Origin: Myxococcales bacterium
GTDB taxonomy: Bacteria; Myxococcota_A; Polyangia; Polyangiales; Polyangiaceae
Direction: 5' to 3'
NCBI GenBank assembly: GCA_016794345.1
Contig: JAEUKE010000269.1
Coordinates: 1 to 64,000, forward strand
Length of the DNA stretch: 64,000 bases
In this document: in pieces, positions 41,274-49,806 of the stretch
Numbering within the stretch: the first letter of the stretch is position 1
Layout of the letters: each line of letters starts with the position of its first letter
Position numbers and translations under genes: made by a program
The notes under the pieces: generated by a model
What the model saw: only the letters and a program-made list of their open reading frames with translations
Databases searched by the model: none
What the model was told of the DNA's origin: nothing

Positions 41274-41528
41274 GTGTCGCAAAGGACCGCGCTCGGCGCC
41301 GCGGCGACGGCGCACTTCGGGAAGGAGGCGCTCCTGTCGATCCCCGTCGAGCGGGCGCTGGATCTCGGCGACGCTGGCGTGTTGCTCCAGACCGACGCGC
41401 GACCTCCGCCGGGACCCCTCCCAGGGCCTCGCGAGCGCGCCGTGATCGACGCGCTCGGCCGCGAGTACGTCTTCGATATCGCGGCTCCGACCCAGCCGCG
41501 CGCGGCGATCCCAGGCCTGCGCGGGTGA
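41274..41528 (+). CDS. Short hypothetical protein, possible fragment
   Basis: 84-aa frame (GTG at 41274) with plausible protein text: TALGAAATAHFGKEALLSIP, ERALDLGDAGVLLQTDARP, ALGREYVFDIAAPTQPRAA. Family unknown. A GTG overlapping the DUF2169 stop (41186) opens another frame reading SALRKLGRPNGGPN, which could be the true beginning if a frameshift occurred near 41270. It may be a broken gene. It is close to the IS5 remnant, which could have disturbed it. Confidence 0.35.
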   Translation: MSQRTALGAAATAHFGKEALLSIPVERALDLGDAGVLLQTDARPPPGPLPGPRERAVIDALGREYVFDIAAPTQPRAAIPGLRG

Positions 41529-41629
41529 TGGTGAGGTTCGCCGATCGGACGGTTCTGCTCACGCGCGTGGCGTCCGATATGCTGCTGAAGTTGGCGTGAC
41601 CTCGCCTTCTTCAGCAAACGGCTCGAGGA

Positions 41630-42030
41630 CTACAGCGCATGGATCTTCGTGGACGGACCACCACGGGATCGGCCGATATCTTCAGACCCGCCCCCCCAGA
41701 AGCATCCTGATGCGCTCGGACGATCGTGGCATCCACCAGAAAGCTCTCGTCGTCTCGCTGGGCGCTGAGCGCGGCGAGGATGCGCGGCCACACGCCCGAC
41801 AACGTCCAGCGCCGAAACCTGGTGTAGACCGACTTCAACGGGCCGTAGGCACGCGGCAGGTCTCGCCACGGCGCCCCCGTCCGTAGAATCCAGAGAATCG
41901 CCTCGATGACCGGGCGGTGGGGCTTCGCCGGACGCCCTCCGCGCGCAGAACGCTCGGGCAAGTGCGCAGCAATCCGCTTCCAATCCTGATGCGAGAGCCG
42001 TGCGAGTCGATCCATGAACCACGGGCCCAA
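41630..42030 (-). pseudogene. IS5-type transposase, 3' truncated
   Basis: Left part of an IS5/IS427-like DDE transposase. Residues 1-100: LSHQDWKRIAAHLPE, RGGRPAKPHRPVIEAILWILRTGAPWRDLP, GPLKSVYTRFRRW, then FLVDATIVRAHQDASGG with the first catalytic Asp. At a run of seven G (minus strand, forward bases about 41691-41697) the frame must shift to continue as GSEDIGRSRGGPSTKIHAL, the usual orfA/orfB fusion arrangement. The frame then meets a stop and homology ends at about 41630, so the second half of the gene is gone. A terminal inverted repeat was not identified. Confidence 0.85.
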
Positions 42031-42117
42031 CAGACTCGCCCAGAAGGGTCAACTTCTCAGCGAGTCTGCCCCTAAGCCATCGTCGCGGCGCTCTGGGGAG
42101 GACATGACACCGATGAG

Positions 42118-42837
42118 CTACGCGAAGAGCGCCTCGCGGGTGATCTCGTCCGTGTCGAGGATCAGATGGTCGGCGAGGCCCGAGGCGATCGCGGCCGACA
42201 GCCAGGGGAGCGCCTCCTCGACCTTGTCGAGGAGGCGTGACGTCGCTCGCTGCTCGGGGCTCTGATCGAGCAGCCAGAAGAGCAGCAGCGCGAGGTGCGC
42301 GAGGTACAGGAGCCGGCCGAGGGCGGCTGCGACCTCGCCAGCGGGCGCGTCCGCGGCTTGCGTCACCGCGCGCTCGAACGCTTGCCGGACGCGCTCGCGC
42401 GAGGACGCCGTCTCGCTTGCGAAGAGCCCCTGCCTCGGATCTCCGACCAACACGCCCACGAGCGCGCCCAGCGATGCGCGCTCGGGGCCCAACACGGCGA
42501 GGCTGCAGCCCATCGCGAACACGAAGCGCTCGCGCCAGGGGCCGGGGCCCATCGACGAGGCTTCGTCGGCGTACCGCGAGGACAGCTGATCGTAGAGCGC
42601 CATCACGACGGCCTGCTTGCTGTCGAAGTAGCGATAGAGAAGCCCCGGGCTCACCTCGGCTTCCTTGGCGATGTCCCGCAAAGTGGTCGCCTCGTATCCG
42701 CGCGCCGCGAAGAGCCGGAGCGCCGTCTCGTAGAGCCGCTGGCGCGCTTCGCGGCCCTGGGCCGTTTCACCGCGCGGCCGGCCCCGAGGCTTGGCGACCT
42801 TTCGTCGGGCCGGGCTCTTGCGATTTTTGGTAAACAT
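42118..42837 (-). CDS. TetR-family transcriptional regulator
   Basis: 239-aa repressor. The DNA-binding domain at ~30-80 has the TetR pattern LYETALRLFAARGYEATTLRDIAKEAEVSPGLLYRYFDSKQAVVMAL. An Arg/Lys-rich N-terminal tail precedes it. The C-terminal ligand domain contains GERFVFAMG, LGALVGVLVGDPRQG, YLAHLALLLFWLLDQSPEQRA and DKVEEALPWLSAAIASGLADH. The start codon sits inside a 16-bp perfect palindrome (42829-42844), so autorepression is expected. It is divergent from the small membrane-protein gene at 42896, which is the probable target. Confidence 0.9.
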   Translation of the reverse strand: MFTKNRKSPARRKVAKPRGRPRGETAQGREARQRLYETALRLFAARGYEATTLRDIAKEAEVSPGLLYRYFDSKQAVVMALYDQLSSRYADEASSMGPGPWRERFVFAMGCSLAVLGPERASLGALVGVLVGDPRQGLFASETASSRERVRQAFERAVTQAADAPAGEVAAALGRLLYLAHLALLLFWLLDQSPEQRATSRLLDKVEEALPWLSAAIASGLADHLILDTDEITREALFA

Positions 42838-42844
42838 GTTTACC
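42829..42844. promoter_or_regulatory. Putative TetR operator
   Basis: GGTAAACATGTTTACC is a 16-bp perfect palindrome centred on the TetR start codon. With one mismatch on each side the symmetry extends into flanking T/A runs (TTTT left, AAAA right). It lies 52 bp before the divergent membrane-protein gene. Its A/T content contrasts with the rest of the window, which supports a functional protein-binding site. Confidence 0.7.
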
Positions 42845-42895
42845 TAAAAAAAGGTGGCCCGCCGAAGGTAACCAATCCGGGCCGAGGATGCCGTC

Positions 42896-43330
42896 ATGAA
42901 CCAGCGCTCGCTCGAACGGTCTGCAGCTTCCCCTTTCTTCCGCGGCGTGCTCGTCGGCGCGGCGGCGCACCTCGTGGTGGCCGCGATCGTGTGTGCGGCA
43001 CATCTGCCGCGGGCGGAGGACGGCAGCGCTGGCGTGTTCCTCCTCGTCCTCGCCCTCGCGTTGCCACCGAGCCTCGTCCTCGGAGGCTTGCTCGCGCTCG
43101 CGGCACGACGGCCCTGCGCCGTGCGGCGGCTCGTCTTGCTCGCGCTCGCGCTCGGGGGCAGCCTCGCGGTCTTCGCGATCGCGTTTGCGCTCCTCGGCGG
43201 TCCGGTGTTCGCCGCGTTCGGCGTGCTGATGGCGTTCGGGCTCGCACCCGCGTGGGTGCCCGTCGCGATCGCGGCGGCCCTCGTGGTCGCGTCGTGGGTG
43301 CCGCCGAGCGCCGTCTGCCGGAGCGCCTGA
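42896..43330 (+). CDS. Small multi-TM membrane protein
   Basis: 144-aa hydrophobic protein, family not recognised, with four predicted TM helices: GVLVGAAAHLVVAAIVCAAHL, VFLLVLALALPPSLVLGGLL, LVLLALALGGSLAVFAIAFALL and LAPAWVPVAIAAALVVASWV. Basic residues precede the helices on one side (SLERSAASPFFRG; ARRPCAVRR), giving a likely inside orientation. A role in transport or stress is possible. It shares an intergenic region with the TetR-type repressor and a palindromic operator, so it is probably the regulated gene. Confidence 0.75.
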   Translation: MNQRSLERSAASPFFRGVLVGAAAHLVVAAIVCAAHLPRAEDGSAGVFLLVLALALPPSLVLGGLLALAARRPCAVRRLVLLALALGGSLAVFAIAFALLGGPVFAAFGVLMAFGLAPAWVPVAIAAALVVASWVPPSAVCRSA

Positions 43331-43543
43331 GTCGGCGCTCCGCCCGGAGACCAGACTAGGGGCCGTCTTCAAACCGGGCAGATCTCCCGAGAGATCGGGC
43401 ACGGGCACGGGCACGGGCACGATCCGGGGAGACGAGGCAGGGAAGCACGGGGCAGGGGCCCCTGCGACCAGCCGTGTCGTCGACGGCGAAGGCCGAATTC
43501 AGGTGAAGCCGACGTCGCCGCCGGGCCGATACCGTCCGGCGCG

Positions 43544-44836
43544 TCAGGGCTCGAGTAGCTCGACCACGGCCAGGCTGTCGAACGTGTAGCCACCGGCGAC
43601 GAGGACGCTGCCGGTTGGGAGAACGGTCGCCGTCGCCCGCGTCCGACCATGAAGTAGCGACGGTCCGGGCTCGACGGCGCCGTCTGGGCTCCACACGTCG
43701 AGGTTCTTTCTCGAGCTGCAGGAACCACCCGCACACGAGAGTCCACCCATAACGAGCGCTCCCCCTGACTGAGTGGGCACCACGATCGGAAGCGTGCGAA
43801 CCGGGGGAGCGTCGGCGCTCTTCTGCCAATCGTTCGTGGATGGGTCGAAGACCTCGATGTCGTCGACCACCACGACGTTCGCCTTCTTCCCGCCTGCGAC
43901 GAGGACACGACCGTCCGCGAGCGGCGAGATCCCCAAGAACAAACGGTCGACTCCCGCGAAGGAGCCGGCGGGCACGAAGCCGCCTGCGACCTCGTCGTAG
44001 ATTTCCGCGCTCTTGTGAGACACAGCGACGTCTGGATAGGACGCCCCGCCCGCAACGAGCACGCGGCCATCCGCGAGCGACGCCGCGCCGAAGGCAAAGC
44101 GGGCCTGCAAGAGATCGCCGGTTTGGGAGAAGCTTCGCGTCTTCGGGTCGTAGATCTCGGCGCTCGAGAGCTCGTTGCCGAAGGGCTGAGGGTTACCCGC
44201 CCCTTGCGCGGGCTTCACCGTCGAGATGTCGCCGGCTCCCCCCACGAGGAGGACACGGCCGGAGGGCAAGAGCGCGGCGAAGTGCCCGTGACGAGGCACC
44301 AGGTTCGGCCCGAGGCTCTCGAACGTTCCCGTCGCGGGATCGTAGAGGAGCACTTCGGCCCGCACCTGCTCCCCGGAAGGGATGCCAATCGCGTTCGACT
44401 TACCGCCACCGACGATCAGGATCGTCCCATCGGGAAGGAGGGTGGCAGTGTGATTGTCACGTGGCTCCGGCAGCGGCGCCAGCTCCGTCCACGTGTCCGA
44501 CGCGGGATCGTAGCGCTCGACGGATGCGAGCATATCGCGATTCGCCGCCAGTCTTTCACCGCCGATGACCACAACGGAACCATCAGCCAGGAGCGTGGCC
44601 GTGTGACCGGCGCGCGCCACGTTCATGGGCGCCTTCGGGCTCGATTTCGTCGGTACTGCAGCAAGCGGGAGAGGCGGCAGCTGGAAGGCTCCGCCCTCTC
44701 CGCCTCCGCCGCCTGCACCCCCGGCGCCCACCGCTCCCCCGCCGCCGCCTGTCCCCTCTGGGTCGCCCGAGCACCCGAGCAGCGCGGAGACGAGCACGAT
44801 GGCGATTGGGGACCGGACAGACGCGAGCTCGAACAT
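43544..44836 (-). CDS. Kelch-repeat lipoprotein
   Basis: 430-aa lipoprotein. The lipobox LLGC lies after SPIAIVLVSALLGC, then a Gly-rich tether (GTGGGGGAVGAGGAGGGGGEGG). The body contains about six Kelch-like blades, each with LxDGxVLVxGG and a YDPxxxxW pair: LLADGSVVVIGGE, ERYDPASDTW, LLPDGTILIVGGG, LLPSGRVLLVGGA, LADGRVLVAGGA, and VLPTGSVLVAGGYTFDS. This predicts a beta-propeller at the cell surface, typically for protein or sugar binding. I chose the ATG at 44836, which starts the signal peptide. It is monocistronic, with the repeat copy B upstream. Confidence 0.88.
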   Translation of the reverse strand: MFELASVRSPIAIVLVSALLGCSGDPEGTGGGGGAVGAGGAGGGGGEGGAFQLPPLPLAAVPTKSSPKAPMNVARAGHTATLLADGSVVVIGGERLAANRDMLASVERYDPASDTWTELAPLPEPRDNHTATLLPDGTILIVGGGKSNAIGIPSGEQVRAEVLLYDPATGTFESLGPNLVPRHGHFAALLPSGRVLLVGGAGDISTVKPAQGAGNPQPFGNELSSAEIYDPKTRSFSQTGDLLQARFAFGAASLADGRVLVAGGASYPDVAVSHKSAEIYDEVAGGFVPAGSFAGVDRLFLGISPLADGRVLVAGGKKANVVVVDDIEVFDPSTNDWQKSADAPPVRTLPIVVPTQSGGALVMGGLSCAGGSCSSRKNLDVWSPDGAVEPGPSLLHGRTRATATVLPTGSVLVAGGYTFDSLAVVELLEP

Positions 44837-44958
44837 GTCGGAGCCGTAACGCGGGCCCGCGGAACACGCCACTCAAACTAGCTCTTTCGGTTCCACTGGA
44901 TGATCTGTGGGCGCGTGGCGTGAATGCGAGGCTGACCTGACCGCCCATGGTGGACGGG

Positions 44959-45010
44959 CTGCGGCCTCCCCGCCGCACGTGGCGGAGTCCACTCCGCATT
45001 CGAAAGACCG
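44959..45010. repeat. 52-bp dispersed hairpin repeat, copy B
   Basis: Partner of 39657-39708 with a single C/T difference inside the first stem, which turns a G-C into a G-T pair and so keeps the RNA hairpin. It lies upstream of a decayed gene region, in the 265-bp gene-free stretch 44837-45101 where no other feature was seen. Confidence 0.8.
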
Positions 45011-45101
45011 TTCGCGCGGGGCGCCTTCGGACGTAGCGGTATGCGCGCTGGGCACGGCGACTGAGCAGGGGCAATCTCGGCGACCCTCGAGATGTACAGC
45101 G

Positions 45102-45551
45102 TCAGGGTCCCGTCCTCGACACAGCGAGGCCCCGACCGTTCCATCGGTATCGCCACAGCTCGCCATTCCTGCGCCCGACGATGAGGCTGCCGTCGCCTGC
45201 AATCACGAACGCCCCAACGTTCGTCGGGGCTGGCGCCAGCGGCACCGCCGTGCCCGCGATGAGGTCGAACATGCTCAGCTCCCCCGAGGGCCACAGCGCT
45301 GCGAACGCGATGGTGCTGGCGTCGTCGAGGGCGCGCGCCTCAACCTTCACCGCGCTGGCGCGCCCGAGGCGAGCGATGACCTCGCCGGACCTCGAATCAC
45401 GCACGACGACCTGACGGCCTTCTACCAGTGCCTCCCGCTGTCCCGATGGATCGGTCGCTGCCGGCTCGAGCCACTCGAGCGCATAGCCTGTCGGCTCCTG
45501 TTGATCCCAGCTTTCGCCGCCCTCGAGGTCGATCGACGCGCGCCGACCCAT
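45102..45551 (-). CDS. Small beta-strand-rich protein, possibly a WD40 fragment
   Basis: 149-aa frame with a good ribosome site (GGAGGAGG 3-4 nt before the ATG at 45551). It contains repeats of strand-turn form: RQVVVRDSRSGEVIARLG, RALDDASTIAFAALWPSGELSMFDLIAG, and GDGSLIVGRRNGELWRYRWNG. These look like two to three blades of a WD40-type propeller, too few for a closed ring, so it may be a truncated derivative. It has no signal peptide. Adjacent DNA carries several broken genes. Confidence 0.42.
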   Translation of the reverse strand: MGRRASIDLEGGESWDQQEPTGYALEWLEPAATDPSGQREALVEGRQVVVRDSRSGEVIARLGRASAVKVEARALDDASTIAFAALWPSGELSMFDLIAGTAVPLAPAPTNVGAFVIAGDGSLIVGRRNGELWRYRWNGRGLAVSRTGP

Positions 45552-45699
45552 GACCTCCTCCGACCCGCGCCGAAGCGAGCCCTTGGATGCCGTCGAACCG
45601 GCCCTCCTTCAGGCCGAGCTGGCGAAGCGGCGCCCCGAGGAGCGCGATGCAAGCGCCACGGCTGCCCGGCCCGATGAGGGGGCCGAACACACTCCCGAC

Positions 45700-45960
45700 G
45701 GACCAGGCTCCGTTTCCCAGTTGCGCTCGCCCAGTCGCACGACTTCACCCTCGAATCACTCGATCGGCTGGAGGCTTGGCTGCTACAGAGCTTCGGTACT
45801 CCTGCGGACGCAAACGCGGACGAGCAGGTGTTCGTCATCGACGGATGCGCGTGCTACGTGGGGGAACCTTCCGCCGGCTCTACGGTGGCCGATGGGACAT
45901 CGAGCTGCATTCGAACGCCCCTCGCTGCGAGCACGGCCCGGTTCTCAGCACATGCTACGA
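45700..45960 (+). pseudogene. Fragment of an unknown gene, frameshifted
   Basis: Two frames together read like one protein: FPVALAQSHDFTLESLDRLEAWLL, FVIDGCACYVGE, then, after a shift near 45860, GETFRRLYGGRWDIELHS. There is no start codon and it ends at unrelated sequence. It is probably the tail of a helical protein with a conserved motif CAYVGETxRRLYGG. Evidence is only the continuity of the text across the shift. Confidence 0.4.
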
Positions 45961-45967
45961 ATTGCGG

Positions 45968-46423
45968 ATGACTGCCTTTCGGTCAGCGGTGAGCGAGCTC
46001 GGTCAGATCGCGTTGCGGCATGCGTTCGTCGCGATGATCGCGTTCAGTGCGATCGCATGTGGAGACCCAGAGGCGAGGAAGGTGACCGACCGCTTCCTCG
46101 CCGCTCTCCGCGCCGAGGACTATGCCGCCGCGTACGGCGAGCTCCATTCAGACGCTCGCGCATCGGTCCCGGACGAGGACACGCTCCGGCGCCTCGTCGA
46201 GGGAAGAGGGAGGCGGATCACGGAGTGGAGCCGCAACTGCGGGTCCGGCGCAGATGGCGTGGACCGTGGCGGATACAACTTCAGCTCCACCGTCACGGAC
46301 GACCGGAGCACCCCCGTGACGATCGGTGTGGAGCCAGCGAACGTCGGCAAGTGCAAGGGACCGCTCCTTGTCGAGCTCCGGCGCGAGGACGGGGCGTGGA
46401 AGGTACGGACGCTCCGCTACTGA
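45968..46423 (+). CDS. Lipoprotein with NTF2-like domain
   Basis: 151-aa protein. A long signal sequence (RHAFVAMIAFSAIAC) has its lipobox Cys at about 31. The mature part starts like NTF2/DUF4878 proteins: ARKVTDRFLAALRAEDYAAAYGELHSDARASV, and ends with strands GPLLVELRREDGAWKVRTL. Domains of this type bind small ligands or act as export accessory factors. I chose the ATG at 45968 because the signal begins there, although the frame stays open upstream. It is surrounded by gene fragments, but this reading frame is intact. Confidence 0.68.
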   Translation: MTAFRSAVSELGQIALRHAFVAMIAFSAIACGDPEARKVTDRFLAALRAEDYAAAYGELHSDARASVPDEDTLRRLVEGRGRRITEWSRNCGSGADGVDRGGYNFSSTVTDDRSTPVTIGVEPANVGKCKGPLLVELRREDGAWKVRTLRY

Positions 46424-46436
46424 CAGCCCCTGCTTG

Positions 46437-47009
46437 CGGCTCGCTTTGCGAGAGGCGCGCTCCCGGGCTGGTGAAGAGATCGCCAGGGCGCACCGAGCCG
46501 CGCACGAGCGCGCCATCCCCGCGGCTGGTCGACCCCGCCACGGCAGCGCGAAGCTCGATCCCGAGCTCGTTGCCAACCCACGTCTCCCCCGGGAGCATCC
46601 CGATGAGCCCGCATCCGATGAACGCACAGAACCGGAGTCCCTCGATCTCGGGAAGAAGATCGTCGCCGTCTCCGCCCTGCGAAGGGACCATCCCGTGCAC
46701 CCCGAACACCGCGACGGCGCCCGGCGTCGGGTTGTACCCCGTGCCCCTCGCCCCGTCTTCGCCAGCGGCGGCCCAGACGCCAAGCCACGGTCCACCCCCG
46801 ATCTCCCAGGTAGCACCGCGCCGGTCGTCCCAATCTTCGAGCCACGATCGCCCTGGCGGCGGAGGCGGCTCGATGAAGGGCGTCGAGAGGCTTTGCTCCA
46901 GGGGCGGGGGCGGCGGAGGCGCCGGACACTCTCCCGCGTCAGCTGGGTCGCCGACCACGACGTCGCGGTAGCCGACTCGGTAGTGACCAGCGGGGAGCCC
47001 GGCCCGCAC
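46437..47009 (-). pseudogene. Fragment of an unknown, possibly beta-rich protein
   Basis: The open frame reads YRVGYRDVVVGDPADAGEC, then a Pro-rich stretch and GGPWLGVWAAAGEDGARG, VAVFGVHGMVPSQGGDGDDL, FCAFIGCGLIGMLPGETWVGN, ELGIELRAAVAG. It resembles a domain with strands and a cysteine pair. There is no ATG start; the frame lacks a convincing beginning and runs into shadow sequence at its 3' end beside the NTF2-like gene. I read it as a truncated gene, not a functional one. Confidence 0.35.
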
Positions 47010-47029
47010 GCGGACAATGAACGGATCGG

Positions 47030-47455
47030 ACGGACGCGACGGTCGCTTGCTGGGGCGTAGGCTTCGACGGACAGCTGGGTTTCCCGGCCGCCCCCTCCGG
47101 AGACGTCGACATGCGGGGGGAGCTCTCCGTGATCGCGAGCAAACCAGAGCGGGTGGTGGGGTTTGCTGGCGCGAAGGGCGTGTTCGTCGGCTCGAGGGTC
47201 ACGTGCGTTCGCACGAGCTCAGGCGAGGTCACCTGCTTCGGGCTCGTCGGGCTCGGCGACAGCGGCGCGGATCTGCGGGTACCGCGAACCACCTTCCCGG
47301 ACCTGGCCGGCGCGAAAGATCTCTTCCTCGGCTCCGGCGCGGGCCGGCGGCGCTCCGGTCGACCGTCTGACCCGCGCCGCGAGCTTGCAATGGTGCCGCG
47401 GCGGCCGACGTCGCCGCCGGGCCGATGCCGATGTCGCAGCCGAGGCGACGGGTAG
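47030..47455 (+). pseudogene. Fragment of an RCC1-repeat protein
   Basis: The frame gives TVACWGVGFDGQLGFP, VVGFAGAKGVFVGSRVTCVR, GEVTCFGLVGLGDSGADLR and LAGAKDLFLGSGAG, all hallmarks of RCC1-like propeller repeats (CxW...G.LG...). After 47340 the frame breaks; the next repeat begins in another frame (ALTRAASLQWC). No complete gene, start codon or signal is left. Full RCC1 proteins have about seven repeats, and only two to three are kept. Confidence 0.55.
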
Positions 47456-47536
47456 CGCCTGATCGTGCCGCTCCACTTCGCGGCAGATCGCCCCGCGGCC
47501 CACGCCGCCGTCAGCAAACTGGTGAGGCTCGCTCGA

Positions 47537-48523
47537 TCACAGCCCCTCGATCGTCGCGGCGACCCATACGTCCCCGGACGGCGTGACGTGGACGTTGCCG
47601 AGCTGCCCTTCGTCCGTGCTGGCGATGAGATCGACCTGATCCAGGGTGCTCTGCGCATTCCAGGTCCAGAACCCGAACTGGGTCACCCCAACGGCGACCG
47701 GCACGTCCCGACGCGCCGAGACGTCCACCCAAGGGAGCTGGCCGTTCAGGGTCAGGCATGCGCCAGCACAGGTGCAGAGCTCCTCCCCAACCATGAAGTA
47801 TTCCCCACCGCTGCGGGCGAACGCGAGCGGCGCACCCACCATGGGGACACCACACGTCTGTGTGGGCAGGCCTCCGATGAACACGTCGACCAAGTACTCG
47901 TTCGTGCGAAGGAGAGCGAACCGACCATCAGGACCCTCCAAGACGAAGTCCGCGGGCTGGGATGCCCCCGCCCATTCGGAGGGGCTGCCGTCCCACACCC
48001 TGACAGTAGGGTCATGGTCCCAGGCGACGACCTCGATACCGTCGAACAGCGCCGCGTGCATCGCGACCGAAGTCGTCGGTGGCGGGGATTCAGTGAACAA
48101 CCCCTCCACCTGGGTTCCCAAGACCTCGTAGAGCACGCTCCCGAGTCGGTCGACATGGAGCGCGTAGACGGTGCCGGTCTCGTCGACGCCGGCCACGTGC
48201 CGGAACGAGCCCTGCCCGTCGACCTCCGTGACGGTCACACCGCCCTCGCCCCCAGCGCCACCGGTGCCGTCCCCGCCGCTCCCCCCAACGCCCCCGCCCG
48301 CGGCGCCCGGGTCGGTGCACGTTCCGCTCTCGGTGCAGCTCACCTCGGCGCTGACGCTCCGCATCCCCGCCACGATCCCGGTCTCGAGCAGCATGAGCGG
48401 CGCGAGCGGCTCGGTGGCGCACGCGGCGTTCGTCGAGAGCTCGAGAGTGACCTGCGTGGGCTCGCGGCACGAGAGGGCTGCGGCGCCCGCGGCGAGGACG
48501 GCGACGACGAAGGGACAACGCAT
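47537..48523 (-). CDS. Putative lipoprotein
   Basis: 328-aa lipoprotein: lipobox ALSC (Cys19) after VVAVLAAGAA. It has several Cys pairs (CATEPLAP, CTESGTC, CTCAGACL), a Gly linker (GGVGGSGGDGTGGAGGEGG) and strand-rich, acidic text (VYALHVDRLGSVLYEVLG, GSPSEWAGASQPADFVLEG). The last third (VDVSARRDVPVAVGVTQFGFWTW, GDVWVAATIEGL) looks like blades of a propeller. Function unknown. It is isolated, between the RCC1 fragment and the terpenoid-like operon. Confidence 0.75.
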   Translation of the reverse strand: MRCPFVVAVLAAGAAALSCREPTQVTLELSTNAACATEPLAPLMLLETGIVAGMRSVSAEVSCTESGTCTDPGAAGGGVGGSGGDGTGGAGGEGGVTVTEVDGQGSFRHVAGVDETGTVYALHVDRLGSVLYEVLGTQVEGLFTESPPPTTSVAMHAALFDGIEVVAWDHDPTVRVWDGSPSEWAGASQPADFVLEGPDGRFALLRTNEYLVDVFIGGLPTQTCGVPMVGAPLAFARSGGEYFMVGEELCTCAGACLTLNGQLPWVDVSARRDVPVAVGVTQFGFWTWNAQSTLDQVDLIASTDEGQLGNVHVTPSGDVWVAATIEGL

Positions 48524-48687
48524 CGCTGACGCGTCCTCGAGCTAACACCGTCCGAGCTCACGGAACACAGCCGGTCGAGCACGTCTTTGTGTGGGACTTC
48601 GACCGCGTCGTCATGGCGCACGAAGAGGTCGGGGAGACCGGCAGGAAGGACGCGCTCGCGGCAGACTTGCCTGGCTCCTCGCGCGAA

Positions 48688-49806
48688 TCACCTCGCAGCG
48701 GGCGCGTCGACCTCGACTGCCCCGCTCTCCTGCCCGAGGCGGTCCAGCGCCGCGCCAACGAGGGGCACACCGCCCCGTCCGAACGCGGGTTGGTCTTGCG
48801 CGTCTCCGTCGAAGTCCGGATCGAACCGCCGCCGGACGAACCGCACCGCCGCCCGGAAGTGCTCGGTCGACTCGACGAGAGGCCGAACGAACGCGTCCCC
48901 CAGGACGGCGACCCGCGCGTCATGGTCCGTGTAGTCGAAGTCGCCCGGGAGCGCGCGCCAGCGGAACACCAACGCGAGCCGCGCGCCGTCGCGCTCGGCA
49001 AGGGGCAGCTTGGCGTGGGAGACCCGGAGCCGCCGCTCGAGCCAACGCGGCCCGCCGCGGAGACGGAACGCCGTGCCGATGTGGTGTGTGACCACGCGCT
49101 GCTCCCGCTCGGCGGCACCTCGCGCCAGTGCCTCGAACCGCTCGCGTCCGTCGTCGATCGCAAAGGCCCGGTCGAGCTCCCGCACCTGTGACCAGCCGCT
49201 CTCGTCCATCGTCAGGGGGAATGGGCCGTCGAGCAGGGCGTCCGCCACGGCCGCGCGCCCGAACCGTCGGAGCCGCGCGCAGCGAATGGCGAAGAGGTAG
49301 ATCGGAACGCCGTCCGCAAAAACCGAGCGATTCGCTCGGAGCGTGAAGTCGTCGAGCTCGCCGAGCATCTCGGACAGCCCGGACCAGCCGAGCCGCCCCG
49401 CTGCCTCCGCTGCGACGCCCATGGCGTGAAAGAAGAGCCCCGACTCGATGATCTGGGCGAGCGCCGCCGCCGCGACGATCGGCCACGGGAGCTCGAAGCC
49501 CGTGAGGCGAGCGAGCTCCACGTAGCCGCGCGCGCGGCTCGCGATGTCGGTATTGTACCGGCGAATCATCGCGTGCGCCTCGCGCGAGTGCGCCGCGTGC
49601 TCGGCCAGCACCGCCGAGCGCAGCTCCTTCGGTACCGCCGCCATCGCGTCGAGGTAGTCGTCGGCGGCCTGGCGCAAGTCCTCGAGCGTGAGCGCGGCGA
49701 GGCCGTCCTGGTCGAGCTGGAACCCGAGCGCCGTAGAATCTGCGACGGCCGCGCGCAGTCGTTGAATCAACAAAGCTTGCCTCCATCCGCCGGGAACGAG
49801 CTCCAC
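48688..49806 (-). CDS. Hypothetical protein, last gene of the cyclase operon
   Basis: 372-aa protein, not recognised. It is mostly helical in the N-terminal half (LQQAADD-like helices: LAALTLEDLRQAADDYLDAMAAVPKELRS, EAHAMIRRYNTDIASRARGYVEL) and rich in Arg. In the C-terminal part there are LRGGPRWLERRLRVSHAKLP and a mixed alpha/beta stretch with FVRRRFDPDFDGDAQD. No cofactor motif was seen. It overlaps the cyclase gene end by 40 bp and is thus translated with it. I found no homology hint to a terpene or lipid enzyme; a carrier or assembly role is possible. Start: no upstream alternative looks better. Confidence 0.66.
   Translation of the reverse strand: MELVPGGWRQALLIQRLRAAVADSTALGFQLDQDGLAALTLEDLRQAADDYLDAMAAVPKELRSAVLAEHAAHSREAHAMIRRYNTDIASRARGYVELARLTGFELPWPIVAAAALAQIIESGLFFHAMGVAAEAAGRLGWSGLSEMLGELDDFTLRANRSVFADGVPIYLFAIRCARLRRFGRAAVADALLDGPFPLTMDESGWSQVRELDRAFAIDDGRERFEALARGAAEREQRVVTHHIGTAFRLRGGPRWLERRLRVSHAKLPLAERDGARLALVFRWRALPGDFDYTDHDARVAVLGDAFVRPLVESTEHFRAAVRFVRRRFDPDFDGDAQDQPAFGRGGVPLVGAALDRLGQESGAVEVDAPAAR

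Noticed and set aside
41186..41602. 139-residue frame after the DUF2169 stop
   Set aside because: Mostly Arg/Gly/Pro-rich text typical of a shadow; only the start and the last ~20 residues look protein-like, so I annotated only the 41274 frame at low confidence.
45550..46971. 473-aa + frame through the decayed region
   Set aside because: It crosses several fragments in unrelated frames and has a low-complexity Ser/Pro/Arg composition.
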